From assembly GCF_022512515.1 (NCBI RefSeq), contig NZ_JAKWBK010000001.1, forward strand, positions 1,302,001 through 1,366,000: a stretch of DNA of 64,000 bases, given 5' to 3'. Shown in pieces: positions 1 through 10,330 of this stretch; the stretch's first letter is position 1; each line of letters opens with the position of its first letter. The notes under the pieces are model-generated. The model was not told the origin of the DNA. It searched no databases and worked only from the letters and a program-made list of their open reading frames with translations. The stretch comes from Paraniabella hibiscisoli (lineage in GTDB: Bacteria > Bacteroidota > Bacteroidia > Chitinophagales > Chitinophagaceae). Made by a program: the position numbers and the translations under genes.

Positions 1-87
1 AAAATTGCCAGGATCACCTGGCCGCTCTGGTTATATGTTGCTGTTACGGGTCCGATCATATATATACTCATCAGTCCGTATTATTAA
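1..87 (+). CDS. DUF420 family membrane protein, C-terminal end only
   Basis: The window opens inside a reading frame that ends with TAA at 85-87. The visible 28 residues end in WPLWLYVAVTGPIIYILISP and two tyrosines, a hydrophobic tail typical of the last membrane helix of DUF420 proteins (recognised from memory of the family). These small multi-pass proteins often sit near cytochrome oxidase genes, but that context lies outside the window. The start is not visible. Confidence 0.6.
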   Translation, partial: KIARITWPLWLYVAVTGPIIYILISPYY

Positions 88-107
88 AAAATATTTACAA
101 CAGGTTT

Positions 108-139
108 AAAATGGCCATCCCCGCAGGACGGCCATTTTT
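108..139 (+). terminator. Rho-independent terminator after the DUF420 gene
   Basis: AAAATGGCC and GGCCATTTT form a GC-containing stem, extended inward by TCC/GGA with one mismatch around a CCGCA loop. It ends in a T run at 135-139. It lies 20 bp after the DUF420 stop codon and separates that gene from murA. Confidence 0.8.
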
Positions 140-205
140 GTGTAAACACATCAGCGGGGGAAATAAGTTTCCTCCTATCTTCGTTTTAATATAAATAAGA
201 AATCA

Positions 206-1514
206 ATGAACGTATTTGAAGTACGCGGAGGCAAGAAGCTACAGGGGGAAATAACACCACAGGGCGCCAAAAATGAGGCCTTGCAAATAATAAGTGCGGT
301 GCTGTTAACACCCGAAGAAATTACTATTAATAATATACCTGATATATTGGATGTAAACCTGCTCATAGAATTACTTTCAGAAATGAACGTAAAAGTGAAC
401 AGAACCAGCCGCAGTACCTGCATTTTTAGGGCAGATGATGTGAACATAGATTATTTGCACAGCCCTGAGTTTAAAAAGAAAAGCGGCCGCCTTCGCGGAA
501 GCGTGATGTTGGCTGGCGCGATGCTGGCGCGCTATAAAAAGGCCTTTATTCCTAAACCGGGGGAGACAAGATCGGGAGGAGAAGGTTGGATACCCATGTG
601 ATCGGGTTTCAGAAATTAGGCACGCAGCTCGATTATAACCAGGAAGATGGCTTCTTTCATCTTACAGCTGACGAGCTCAAAGGTACTTATATGTTGTTGG
701 ATGAGCCTTCTGTAACAGGAACAGCCAATATTGTTATGGCTGCAACCATGGCAAAGGGAACTACTACCATTTATAATGCAGCATGCGAACCCTATTTACA
801 ACAATTATGTAAAATGCTTAACCGCATGGGTGCTAAGATTAGCGGAATTGGCAGCAACCTGTTGGTGATAGAGGGCGTGGATTATCTCGGTGGTACCACA
901 CATGCGATGTTGCCCGATATGATTGAAGTAGGCTCTTTTATTGGCTTAGCTGCTATGACAAAAGGAGAGATCACCATTAAAAATGCAGGGATTAACGATC
1001 TGGGAATTATCCCTGAAAAGTTCAGACAACTGGGTATTGCCATGGATTTTAAAGGCGACGATATACATATACCATCGCAGGATAATTATACCATACAAAA
1101 ATACCTGGATGGGGGCGTTCTGACTGTTTATGATAATCCCTGGCCTGGCTTTACCCCCGATCTGTTGAGTATTGTGCTGGTAACGGCCATACAGGCAACG
1201 GGAGTGTTTTAATACACCAGAAAATGTTTGAAAGCCGTTTGTTTTTTGTAGATAAGCTGATCGAGATGGGCGCACAGATCATCCTTTGCGATCCGCACCG
1301 AGCCGTAGTTATTGGTTTGGAGAGAGAACACCAATTAAGGGGTATAACGATGAGTAGTCCGGATATACGTGCTGGTGTGGCTTTGTTGATCGCAGCGTTG
1401 AGCGCAGAAGGAAAAAGCACGATTCAGAATATAGAGCAAATAGATAGAGGGTACCAGAATATTGATGCGAGATTACAGGCTCTTGGAGCAGACATTAAAC
1501 GGGTAGCGGGCTAA
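206..1514 (+). CDS. murA: UDP-N-acetylglucosamine 1-carboxyvinyltransferase (two frameshifts)
   Basis: First committed step of peptidoglycan synthesis in the cytoplasm: transfer of enolpyruvate from PEP to UDP-GlcNAc. The protein starts [16 protein letters not shown], and about 435 residues are recovered, the normal length. Three open pieces (206-601, 586-1212, 1224-1514) continue one another. A G is missing from the G run near 559, and one base is missing near 1208 in the ATG-SVLIH region. With the first error repaired the active-site loop reads [14 protein letters not shown]. Asp (about residue 121) therefore occupies the position of the catalytic Cys115 of the E. coli enzyme. That substitution is known from naturally fosfomycin-insensitive MurA proteins. 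Confidence 0.95.
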
Positions 1515-1518
1515 TCCG

Positions 1519-1598
1519 GTTAACAAGTTGATAAGTTTAAAAGTTGATAGGGTTTTTATACTCGTCAACAAATTAACAAGTCAACATATCAACTTAAC
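1519..1598. repeat. Imperfect inverted repeat in murA downstream spacer
   Basis: The spacer between murA and the bestrophin-like gene has arms GTTAA-CAA-GTTGATA and TATCAACTTAAC, complementary except for a 3-nt bulge. Several further TCAAC/GTTGA units lie between them. No long T run follows, so it could be a weak terminator, an mRNA-stabilising fold or decayed short repeats. Confidence 0.4.
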
Positions 1599-1600
1599 GA

Positions 1601-2484
1601 ATGAAATACTACAATACAAAAGACTGGATCGGCATTCTTTTTAAAGTAACAAAGGCAGATGTACTAAGAAAGCTCTGGTGGATTTTGTTGATCATTGCAG
1701 CGTATTCTGGCTTTATTGCCTACCTGGAGCTGGGATATTGGAAACTCTCCGATAAAAGTGTGATCAAAAACCTGCCCATACTTCATTCTTTGTTAGGCTT
1801 TGCAATTTCGTTGGTATTGGTATTCAGAACCAATACCGCCTACGACCGGTGGTGGGAGGGACGTAAGCTTTGGGGTGCATTAATGAATAATTCCCGCAAC
1901 CTCGCCCTAAAGCTATCGGTAGTATTAAGAGAAGATCAAAAGGAAGAGCGCGAGTTTTTTAGAAAGATCATACCGGGTTATGCGCAGGCCCTGCATCAGC
2001 ATTTATTGAAAGAGCGTACCAGGGTGATGTTGTTTGATGAAAATGAACAAACAAAAAAATTATCTCGGCAATTGATACGGATAAGCACGTACCCAACCAG
2101 GTGGCCGGTTTAATTTATGAACATGTAAAAAAACTGTATAGAGATGGAACCATAAGCGGAGAAGTATTGCTTTTTTTAAATAACGAGCTGCAATCTTTTA
2201 GATGTATGTGGCGCCTGCGAGCGTATTAAGAATACACCCATCCCATCATCCTACGGTATTTTTATTAAAAGATTTGTGCTTATTTACCTGCTTACTTTAC
2301 CCTGGGGCTATGTATTTCAGCTAGGTTATTGGGTAGTGCGGTTGTTGTTTTTATCGCTTATGTGCTTGCCAGTCTTGAGTTAATTGCAGAAGAAATAGAA
2401 GACCCCTTTGGTGGTGATGAAAATGATCTGCCCACACATAAAATGGCCGATAATATCAGGATAAGTGTAGAGGAGATATTGTAG
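1601..2484 (+). CDS. Bestrophin-family (UPF0187) membrane protein (three frameshifts)
   Basis: Predicted anion/cation channel of the bacterial bestrophin family, inner membrane. The intact first 170 residues carry two hydrophobic segments and the family hallmark FRTNTAYDRWWEGRKLWG near residue 80. Coding continues in shifted frames after about 2075 (PNQVAGLIYEHVKKLYRDG), after about 2200 (VCGACERIKNTPIP) and after about 2338 (IAYVLASLELIAEEIEDPFG), ending at a TAG at 2482-2484. Total length is about 294 residues, as expected. The breaks look like lost bases in T and CCGG runs, not gene decay. Confidence 0.88.
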
Positions 2485-2494
2485 CAAATAGCTG

Positions 2495-2537
2495 CAATGC
2501 AAAAGGCCATGGATTTAATCCATGGCCTTTTGCATTG
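2495..2537. terminator. Perfect 19-bp hairpin, likely terminator
   Basis: CAATGCAAAAGGCCATGGA pairs without mismatch to its complement across a TTTAA loop. It begins 10 bp after the bestrophin-like stop. AAAA and TTTT tracts inside the stem make it usable in both directions. Confidence 0.75.
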
Positions 2538-2643
2538 ATATCAATATCAAGCTGTATACATAGTCTTATCCTTTGCTTAACCGTCTCTCACAAACTTAAT
2601 CCTTCAAATTTTTTACTCCCGGCACAAATACCGTAATTTGTGT

Positions 2644-3217
2644 ATGGCTTCCCACAACAAAAAAATTATCATTATTACCGCTCCGTCCGGAGCAGGTAAA
2701 ACCTCTATCACGCATTTTTGCTGGAAAAATACCCGCAGCTTGCGTTCTCCATTTCTGCTGCCACCCGTTCTCCGCGAGGTAATGAGGTAAATGGTAAAGA
2801 TTATTATTTTATGAAAGTGGATGAGTTTCAGCAAAAAATACAGAAAGGTGAATTTGTTGAATGGGAAATGGTATATGAAGGCAAATACTACGGAACGCTC
2901 AAAAAGAGCTGGACCGGCTCTGGAAGGATAACAGGTGTCCCTTATTGGACATTGATGTAAAAGGCGCCATACATGTACAAACCCAATACCCTCAAACGTC
3001 TCTGTCTATTTTTATTGAACCGCCATCTGTAAGAGAACTGGCAAGAAGACTGGCCAGCCGCGGAACCGAAACAGAAGAGTCCTTACAAACCCGGGTAAAT
3101 AAAGCAGAATATGAAATGTCCTTCAGCAGCCATTTCAATCATACTATTGTAAATGATGATTTGCAGGAAGCCTGCGAAGAAGCTGAAAAGCTGATTACCG
3201 AATTCTTATCCAAATAA
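2644..3217 (+). CDS. gmk: Guanylate kinase (two frameshifts)
   Basis: ATP-dependent phosphorylation of GMP to GDP. The start ATG at 2644 gives [20 protein letters not shown], with the P-loop APSGAGKT at residues 12-19. The frame breaks near 2715 and again near 2910. Coding continues with [19 protein letters not shown] (GMP-binding region) and [11 protein letters not shown], then runs intact to the stop. The rebuilt length of about 191 residues is normal. It stands alone, between the hairpin at 2495 and the CorC-type gene. Confidence 0.93.
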
Positions 3218-3382
3218 TTGATCTCTACAAATAAGCGGAGTATCAGGTATTGGTGAATGAATTAAAATCCCCTGGCAGCCCCTTTTTTATAGATAATTGG
3301 TTAGTAGAGGAACTAAAAATTTTACAGTTAATATTTGGCTTACAACACTCGTTATTCAAACCCGCCGTTGTATCTTTAGAAT

Positions 3383-4623
3383 ATGGATATGACACTTATT
3401 TCCTGGTGCGCCGCATTGTTCTTTATGATGTTTTTTGCGGGCATAGAAATGGCTTTTTATAGTGCCAGCCGGCTGAACATTGAATTAAAAAGAAAGCAGG
3501 ATACCGCAACCGGCAATCGCCTTGGGCGTTTTATTGATTCACCCGCTGTGTTCCTTGGTGTAGCTATTACAGGCTACATTATTGCGTTAACTATTTTTGT
3601 GTTACTCACTGCTGAAGTGGCTGAGCCGCTTTGGGAAAAGCTACCTGTGAATGCCCGGTGGGTGCAAATTATACTGGAAGTTCTTTTTAATGTTGGCGCT
3701 CATTTTTGCTGAGTTTATTCCCCGGGCGCTGTTCAGAGCTAAAAGCAATGCCTTACTCAGTGGGTTTTCTCTTTTTTCAGTTTCTTTTTCTGGCTGTTTG
3801 CACCTTTTGTGCGCGGCATGTTCCTGCTTACTAACTGGGTCCTTAAATATGTTTTTAATGTTCGCCTGGATAAGAGCAAATCTCCGTTGAGTAAAAATGA
3901 ACTGCGTTTTGTTTTTTCAGACGGCATTAAAGAAAGCTCCAAAGCAGAAACCAGCACGCAATTGCTGGAGAACGCACAAGAGCTGCCACATATCAAAATC
4001 AAACAATCGATGGTGCCCCGCAAAGAGGTAATTGGCGTAGATGTGAAGACATCTATCAATGACCTGCTGCAAAAGTTTATCGAAACCAAAAGAACGCGGA
4101 TCATTATTTACGAAGATTCCATTGATAATATCCTGGGCTATGTACACCAGCTGGATTTGTTTAAAAAACCCGAAGATATCAGGAGCATTCTCATCAATAT
4201 CCTGGCGGTTCCGCAGAGTATGAATGCGGCAGACCTCATTTATAAGTTTAGCCACGACGCCAAAAGCATTGCCTGGGTGGTAGATGAATTTGGTGGCACA
4301 GCAGGGATCATTACTATGGAGGATGTGCTGGAAGAGCTTTTTGGAGAGATCCTGGATGAGTATGATACCGAAAAATTTGTGGAGAAACAGATCGCAGAAG
4401 GCGAGTACATATTTTCCGGAAGACTGGAGCTGGACTATATCGAAAAAAATACGACCTCAATTTTGAAGGGCACGATACCGAAACCCTCTCGGGCTATATC
4501 ATCAACCATCATGAAACCATTCCTTTACAGAAAGAGCGCATCATTATTGGCGACTACGAATTTGATGTGCTGGGTGTAACCCATACCCGTATTGAAATGG
4601 TAAAGCTCAAAAAACTAAAATAA
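3383..4623 (+). CDS. CorC/HlyC-type hemolysin family protein, possibly GldE-like (three frameshifts)
   Basis: Membrane protein with the order DUF21 transmembrane domain (about residues 1-140), paired CBS domains (about 190-320; SMVPRKEVIGVDV and WVVDEFGGTAGIITMEDV) and a CorC_HlyC C-terminal domain (about 330-413). Family members are linked to divalent-cation transport, and GldE of gliding Bacteroidota has this architecture. Breaks fall near 3705, 3790 and 4450, and the last part (GHDTETLSGYIINHHETIPL) is in another frame. The ATG at 3383 gives MDMTLISWCAALFFMMFF, a plausible first helix. Metal transport or gliding assembly cannot be told apart here. Confidence 0.85.
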
Positions 4624-4778
4624 TCCGTTACAGAAAGATCATGGAAGATGGTTTACGGAAAATATTGCTTTGTCATAACTCAGGATTTTTAATAGGAAAA
4701 GGGATATCGCATCCAATGAACAATCAACCATAAACTATTAACTATAAAGTCGCATCTTTGCGTACTTATTTTACGTAC

Positions 4779-5642
4779 ATGGCTATAATGGATTTTTTTA
4801 AGAAGAGAAATCGGGGTAATGAAGATGAAATGTCCTTCATTGATCACCTTGAAGAATTGCGCTGGCACTTAATACGGTCGGTTTTAGCTGTTGTTATAGG
4901 GGCAATCATCGTTTTTGTGTTTACCGACTTTTTTGTTGATGATATTGTTTTTGGTCCCACAAAGGCAGACTTTATTTCTGCGGAGTGGATGTGTAAAATG
5001 GGCCAGGCCGTTGGAGTAGGCGAATCACTTTGCTTTAAAAATGGCGATACCCCTCAGTTCATCGAAACCACCATGACGGGCCAGTTTATTGCCAACTTTA
5101 CGGTGGCGTTTATAGGAGGTTTTGTATTAGCGTTTCCTTATATATTCTGGGAAATATGGAAGTTCGTAAAGCCGGCGCTTTCTGATAAAGAGAACCGCCA
5201 GGCATCCGGAATCATCTTTTGGGTATCCCTGTTGTTTTTTATCGGTGTGGCATTCGGGTATTTTATACTAATGCCCCTAATGGTACAATTTTACTTTAAT
5301 TATAAATTAAGTGATAAGATCACGATCATGCCTACGTTTTCAGATTACCTGGAGAATATGACCTATACAACAGTAGGCGTGGGGCTGCTCTTTCAGTTAC
5401 CTTTATTGATATTGTTACTCGCAAAAGCCGGCATTGTAACAGCGGCTATTCTTCGTAAATTCAGGCGTCATGCTTTTGTTGTAATTTTGATTGCAGCAGC
5501 AATTATCACTCCCACCACGGATCCGTTTAGCCTCGCAGTAGTAGCAGCGCCATTATACCTGCTATTCGAAATAAGTGTTGCATTGGCGGCGAAGGGTGAA
5601 AAAAGAATGCTGAAAAAGCCACCGAAGAGTGGAGCTAAATAA
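4779..5642 (+). CDS. tatC: Twin-arginine translocase subunit TatC
   Basis: Multi-pass receptor subunit that recognises twin-arginine signal peptides and exports folded proteins. The N-terminus carries the family motif SFIDHLEELRWHLIRS, followed by six hydrophobic segments, and the DPFSLAVVAAP region lies near the end. No frameshift is seen. I prefer the ATG at 4779 (or 4788, MDFFKKRNRG) over an upstream TTG at 4758. The reading frame stops 11 bp before rpiB, suggesting co-transcription. No tatA is in the window. Confidence 0.93.
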   Translation: MAIMDFFKKRNRGNEDEMSFIDHLEELRWHLIRSVLAVVIGAIIVFVFTDFFVDDIVFGPTKADFISAEWMCKMGQAVGVGESLCFKNGDTPQFIETTMTGQFIANFTVAFIGGFVLAFPYIFWEIWKFVKPALSDKENRQASGIIFWVSLLFFIGVAFGYFILMPLMVQFYFNYKLSDKITIMPTFSDYLENMTYTTVGVGLLFQLPLLILLLAKAGIVTAAILRKFRRHAFVVILIAAAIITPTTDPFSLAVVAAPLYLLFEISVALAAKGEKRMLKKPPKSGAK

Positions 5643-5653
5643 AACCGATCATT

Positions 5654-6109
5654 ATGGAAACAACATTTGATCTAAGCAAACCGATAGCGATAGCCTCCGA
5701 TCATGCGGGTTTTGAAATGAAAGAATTTGTTATTTCATTCATTGAAGGGAAAGATCTGGGCTTTAAAGACTTTGGTCCTCCCTCCGATGATGCCGTAGAC
5801 TACCCTGATTTTGCGCATCCTGTAGCACAGGCTGTAGAATCCGGCGCTTGCGGTTTTGGTATTTTACTTTGTGGCAGCGGTAACGGAGTTGCCATAACGG
5901 CTAATAAGCACCAGGGTATTAGGGCAGCGCTTTGCTGGGACGATGAGATTGCCGCCCTCGCGCGTAAACATAACGACGCCAATATTCTTTGCATTCCTGC
6001 TCGATTTGTTTCAGAAAGTACAGCCGAAGAAATGGTAGAGGTATTTTTAACTACTGCTTTTGAAGGTGGCCGCCATGCTACCCGGGTCGACAAGATCTCC
6101 GGAACCTGA
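5654..6109 (+). CDS. rpiB: Ribose 5-phosphate isomerase B
   Basis: Interconverts ribose 5-phosphate and ribulose 5-phosphate. The intact 151-residue protein has ASDHAGFEMK near residue 14, VDYPDFAHPV, and the active-site stretch GILLCGSGNGVAITANK, whose cysteine is the catalytic residue of RpiB-type enzymes. The C-terminal FEGGRHATRVDKI also matches the family. It starts 11 bp after tatC and is probably in the same transcript. Confidence 0.95.
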   Translation: METTFDLSKPIAIASDHAGFEMKEFVISFIEGKDLGFKDFGPPSDDAVDYPDFAHPVAQAVESGACGFGILLCGSGNGVAITANKHQGIRAALCWDDEIAALARKHNDANILCIPARFVSESTAEEMVEVFLTTAFEGGRHATRVDKISGT

Positions 6110-6334
6110 TGGGCAACAAAACCATCTGCATACTTCATTTGGTAGTTTAGAAATATACCATTCAGCTTACGTCTTAATGTGCCTTAGGCCCAAAATGATT
6201 AATATAGCTGTAGCCATCCTGCCTCCATCTACGACACAGGAAACAGAGTGTTGTATTCCTTTTTATATTTTGATAAACGGTAGGCATTTATTACCTGTTG
6301 TTGGTTACATTTACAACTCAACAAGCAATTTTAT

Positions 6335-7866
6335 ATGGGAAAGAATTTTCTATTAGCTGTATGCGCGCTTGCCAGCGTTAGCGTTCAGGCACAAAAACCG
6401 GCAGATCCCCAACCTTTTGCCAAAACAATCACCACGACCGACCTTAAAAAACATCTCAATATTATTGCCGGTGCAGAAATGGAAGGTAGAGATACCCCTT
6501 CTCCGGGACTGGAAAAAGCCGCAGTGTATATTGAAACTCAATTTAAAGCCTTTGGTGTACAGCCAGGTAATAAAGATAGTTATCGCCAGTTTTTTGATTT
6601 GGAAAAAGATAGCGCGTCTACACTTACCTTAAATATCGGAGGCATTGCTTTTAATCCCTGGTCCGATTTCGCTCCGTGGATGCAGATGCCGCAGCAAGCA
6701 GACCTGAAGTTCAGTGAGTACGTTTTTGTAGGCTATGGTATAGTAGATGAAAAGAGAGACGATTATAAAACAACGGATGTAAAAGGCAAACTAGTTATCC
6801 TGCTATCTGGTCAGCCCGATGGTTTCAAAACAGATAAACCCCGGAGACAATCACCGGTTTTTACCGCTAATAAAATAGCCAATGCAAAAAGAAAGGTGCT
6901 GCAGCGGTGCTGATTATTGCAGATCAGCTGCCTTCACAACAACAGCTCAACAATTCATACAGGCCTAAACCCGATGTAGCAACACAGGAAGAAAGTAAAG
7001 CTATCCCGGCTTTTTTGTTAATGATAATGTGGTTAAAAAAGACGGGCATTCCATCAGCGAGATCAAAGCTGCTTTGGGCAACGGTGTTGCAGACCCCATC
7101 ATTCGCCAGATGCCGGTGACCCTGCAATATTCATCAGGCAAAAAAATAGCTACGGTTAGCAATGTGGTAGGGCTGGTAGAAGGTTCTGATAAGAAAAATG
7201 AATACCTTTTTGTTACGGCGCATTACGATCATGTTGGAATGGACGAAAAAGGAAATATTTATTATGGGGCAGATGACGATGGCTCAGGCACCGTAAGTGT
7301 AATGAAAATGGCGGAAGCTTTCGCGAAAGCAAAAAAGAAGGAAAGGGCCCTCGCCGCACTGTGGTGTTTATGCTGGTTGCCGGAGAGGAAAAAGGTTTGT
7401 GGGGCTCTGAGTATTATTCAGAACATCCTATTTTTCCTTTGGACAAAACAACGGCAGACCTGAACATTGATATGATTGGTCGTATTGATACCGAAAGAAT
7501 GACCGCCGATACACAGAACTATGTATATGTAGTAGGTCACAACAAGCTAAGCACCGACCTTCCTAAAATAAACGAGGGCGCCAATAGTAAATACACGAAG
7601 CTGGTACTGGATTACAAATTTGATGATCCTAATGACCCTAACAGGATTTACTACAGAAGCGATCACTACAACTTTGCAAGAAAAGGAGTACCCGTTTTTT
7701 TTTTTATGATGGTATGTTAAAGGCCGATTATCATAAACCAACGGATACCGTGGACAAAATCAACTTCCCCTTAATGGCTAAAAGAGCCCAGATGATATTT
7801 TATACAGCCTGGGAAATGGCTAACAGGACCGATATGTTGAAGCGCGATTTAAAATTGACGCAATAA
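6335..7866 (+). CDS. Secreted M28-family metallopeptidase (about five frameshifts)
   Basis: Zinc aminopeptidase-type protein with a signal peptide (MGKNFLLAVCALASVSVQAQ). A PA-like insert comes first (about residues 110-250), then the M28 catalytic domain. Metal and catalytic residues are visible in VTAHYDHVG, YYGADDDGSGT, VAGEEKGLWGSEY, LNIDMIGR and, in the last piece, ADYHKPTDT. Open pieces are 6335-6913, 6907-7119, 7029-7463, 7361-7720 and a final segment to 7866, and all join into one protein of about 510 residues. Breaks sit at A- or T-rich runs and I read them as sequencing errors. Confidence 0.9.
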
Positions 7867-7933
7867 GAAATAAAACGTAACTTACGGTTGGTCTTTTAAA
7901 CAGGATCAAAGAAACCGAAACCCATCATAACAA

Positions 7934-7960
7934 CAAAGGGACGCGATAAGCGTCCCTTTG
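7934..7960 (+). terminator. Terminator after the M28 peptidase gene
   Basis: CAAAGGGACGC pairs perfectly with GCGTCCCTTTG over a GATAA loop, 67 bp after the peptidase stop. The trailing sequence is only moderately T-rich. It marks the left edge of the natural-product region. Confidence 0.7.
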
Positions 7961-8035
7961 TGATTTTAGAAGCTATCAATGATTCTTATGGGGCCGTATA
8001 TTTTTTCAATTCTCTTTTACTCATCTCCTTTGTAA

Positions 8036-8830
8036 TTATTTCTTTGCTGGAGTAAGAAGTGTACGTTTTTCTGTGCAATACTTCTTTTTTAACCTCTCAT
8101 ATAACGAATTATGATGAAACTTTTTATACAAATCAAATCCAGCTGTTCTTAGCTTATTATTATAGAAATGAACTGAATATGTGAGGTTTGAAAACTTTAT
8201 ATACGAGTTTTGAAATAAAATTTCGGATGTGGAAAGCGAAATGGGTGTAAAGACATTTGGATCTCGAATGTAATCCTCCAGAGAATTTTTACAGATTTTC
8301 TCAGACAAAAGGTGTGCTCCTATTTCGAACCAGTTAATTGACGGTAAGTCCTCAATTTTTTGAATGGCGTCCAAGCAATCTTCCATAAGTTTTGATTTGG
8401 GAGGTACTTTAATATTTGATGTAGCAACTACACAATTATCAATACCAAAAAGCTCCGTAGCAAAAGCATAATCTTCTTCTGTATTGAAATGCTTAAGACA
8501 CACAACATCCATATCTGTCCACCAGCCTCCATATTTGTAAAGCAGCTCATAACGAAACCAATCTGAAAAAGCTGCATAGCTCCCATATTTATCTTTGAAA
8601 ATTTGATGTTGCGGTAAGATATTAGTAGCATCTCTTAAAATAATACCTTTAGGAACTTCAATTTTTTCGTAAACATATAAATGAAATTCATGCCCATGAA
8701 AAAGATATGAGTTAATGCATAATAAAGCTAAAGGATTAAGAGGGCCTCCGACCCAAAGACTTTGAATAATTCTGTTTGAAATCATAATACTATTTATATT
8801 TTTAGTTTTTGGAATTTCTAACAGTGACAT
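8036..8830 (-). CDS. GT32-like sugar transferase with a DXD motif
   Basis: Predicted nucleotide-sugar-dependent glycosyltransferase of the Gly_transf_sug type. The protein is intact at 264 residues. The N-terminal half has IIQSLWVGGPLNPLAL, then the hallmark AAFSDWFRYELLYKYGG followed by WWTDMDVVCLKHF, whose DMD is the metal-binding DXD. It has no signal peptide, so it acts in the cytoplasm. It is the last gene of a minus-strand group after the C39 ABC exporter and the HlyD-type gene, separated from the latter by 139 bp. The acceptor is unknown; the exported peptide or a surface glycan are both possible. Confidence 0.8.
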   Translation of the reverse strand: MSLLEIPKTKNINSIMISNRIIQSLWVGGPLNPLALLCINSYLFHGHEFHLYVYEKIEVPKGIILRDATNILPQHQIFKDKYGSYAAFSDWFRYELLYKYGGWWTDMDVVCLKHFNTEEDYAFATELFGIDNCVVATSNIKVPPKSKLMEDCLDAIQKIEDLPSINWFEIGAHLLSEKICKNSLEDYIRDPNVFTPISLSTSEILFQNSYIKFSNLTYSVHFYNNKLRTAGFDLYKKFHHNSLYERLKKKYCTEKRTLLTPAKK

Positions 8831-8969
8831 TTTACAGCATTATTGCTGATAGAATCTCATATAACATATGCTTATATCTAAACTCATGAGTAACCCCTAC
8901 ATTTGGTATTTGTTTAGATATCTAATTAAAAGTACTTAATATAGGTAGGGTTACTAAACAACCTAAAAC

Positions 8970-10308
8970 CTACTTATTGAGTGAGGTTGACTTTATAATA
9001 CTGTTATATACTCTTTTCAACATCCGCATATCCTTAGTAATAATGAGAGCCTGGGCTTTTAATCCAGGTCTATACTGCAATACCATATGCTGATTTGTAG
9101 TAAGGCCTCTATCCAATCGTACGGTTCCTAGAAATCCACTGTCAATAGCAACCGTAGATATATAGTCTAATGTTCCTGAAACAAAACCTGTTTCGTGGTA
9201 AGGATATGCATGAAACCGTAATTGAACTTTCATTCCGGTATCTACTTTCCCAAAATTATTTTGAGATAGTTTTACTTCAGCATAATATTTACTATCTGAG
9301 GGCTTTACATAACCTAAAAGTTTTCCTTGTTCAAAAACTGGTTTTGCTGAATTGGCAACACAAAAACCACTTGTCCATCAATTGGTGATTGAACAGTGTA
9401 CTTACTCAACCAACTATCTACGTTACTTTTAAGTGTGTGTAGTGCTTGTTCGAATATCTTTTGTTGTTGAAAAATATCATGGTTTAGCTGGTCTATATCT
9501 TTTTGTTTATCTCTAATTTGGCTTTCTTGAGAAATGATATCTACATCAATTTGATGTTGAGCTTTTTGCTTGTTTATGAGGGTTGATTGAGCTTGTCGAT
9601 ATTCCTCAGAAGAGATAACTTTTTCCTTGTACAAAATCTCGTTCATTTCAAACGTTTTTTTCGCCAAGTCATTTTCCTTTTGAGTGAACTTTCTTTGGTC
9701 CGCGGTCTTCCCTTTTATTTGCGTTAACGATAAAATGTCACTTTGTAGCATGCTTTTTCTTTTATAAAAGAAGCCATTTACCAAATAATCATTATATTGT
9801 TGCCAGGCGGTTATAAAAGTTTGATATGGCACCTGTAATTCTCCAAGATTTTTAAATCGATCATTAAACAATGCTGAAAGTTTAACAGGATTATTTTGCT
9901 CTAGAAAAGCGGAGCTGTTTAATTTTTGGATAGGCTTATTATTTCTTGTGTATTCGCGTTACTTTCTATCCACGCAATAATCTCTCCTTGTTTTACTTTT
10001 TGGTTATTTTTCACCAAAAGTGCTATTAGGTGGCCACTTTGTCGGGAAATGATTTCTTTAGGAGCATTCTCTCCTATTAAGATTGCATTAGCTTCTATAA
10101 TATCCGGATATCGAATAAACCATGAGGCGCCGATCAATGATAATATCACCATCAAAAATAATAGGAGGGACCATTTCTCGAAGAAATCGGGTTTACGGCT
10201 AACAATCTCTTGAGCAATTTCTGATCTTTCCCAGAAGTTTTTATTCAATGCGACCTCATACATCTCTTCATTGGAAAGTTCAGCAATATCTACTTTTGAG
10301 TCTTTCAT
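8970..10308 (-). CDS. HlyD-family periplasmic adaptor of a peptide exporter (two frameshifts)
   Basis: Membrane-fusion protein that links an inner-membrane ABC exporter to the envelope. About 445 residues are rebuilt from three pieces with breaks near 9900 and 9325. The order is a cytoplasmic N-terminus, one membrane helix (about residues 45-68, WSLLLFLMVILSLIGASWFI), a biotinyl-lipoyl-like half (SRQSGHLIALLVKNNQKVKQ), a long Gln/Lys-rich coiled coil (about 150-320), then TVQSPIDGQVVF and a C-terminal beta domain. It starts 22 bp after the ABC exporter gene and must be co-transcribed with it. The bacteriocin-secretion type of adaptor fits best. Confidence 0.85.
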
Positions 10309-10330
10309 AGGTTAATTTTCTGATTTGTAA

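Noticed and set aside
3250..3462. 70-codon open frame upstream of the CorC-type gene
   Set aside because: It overlaps the CorC-type start in another frame and its translation has no domain or signal features.
6060..6356. 98-codon open frame between rpiB and the peptidase
   Set aside because: It overlaps the rpiB end out of frame and runs into the peptidase signal sequence; composition looks random.
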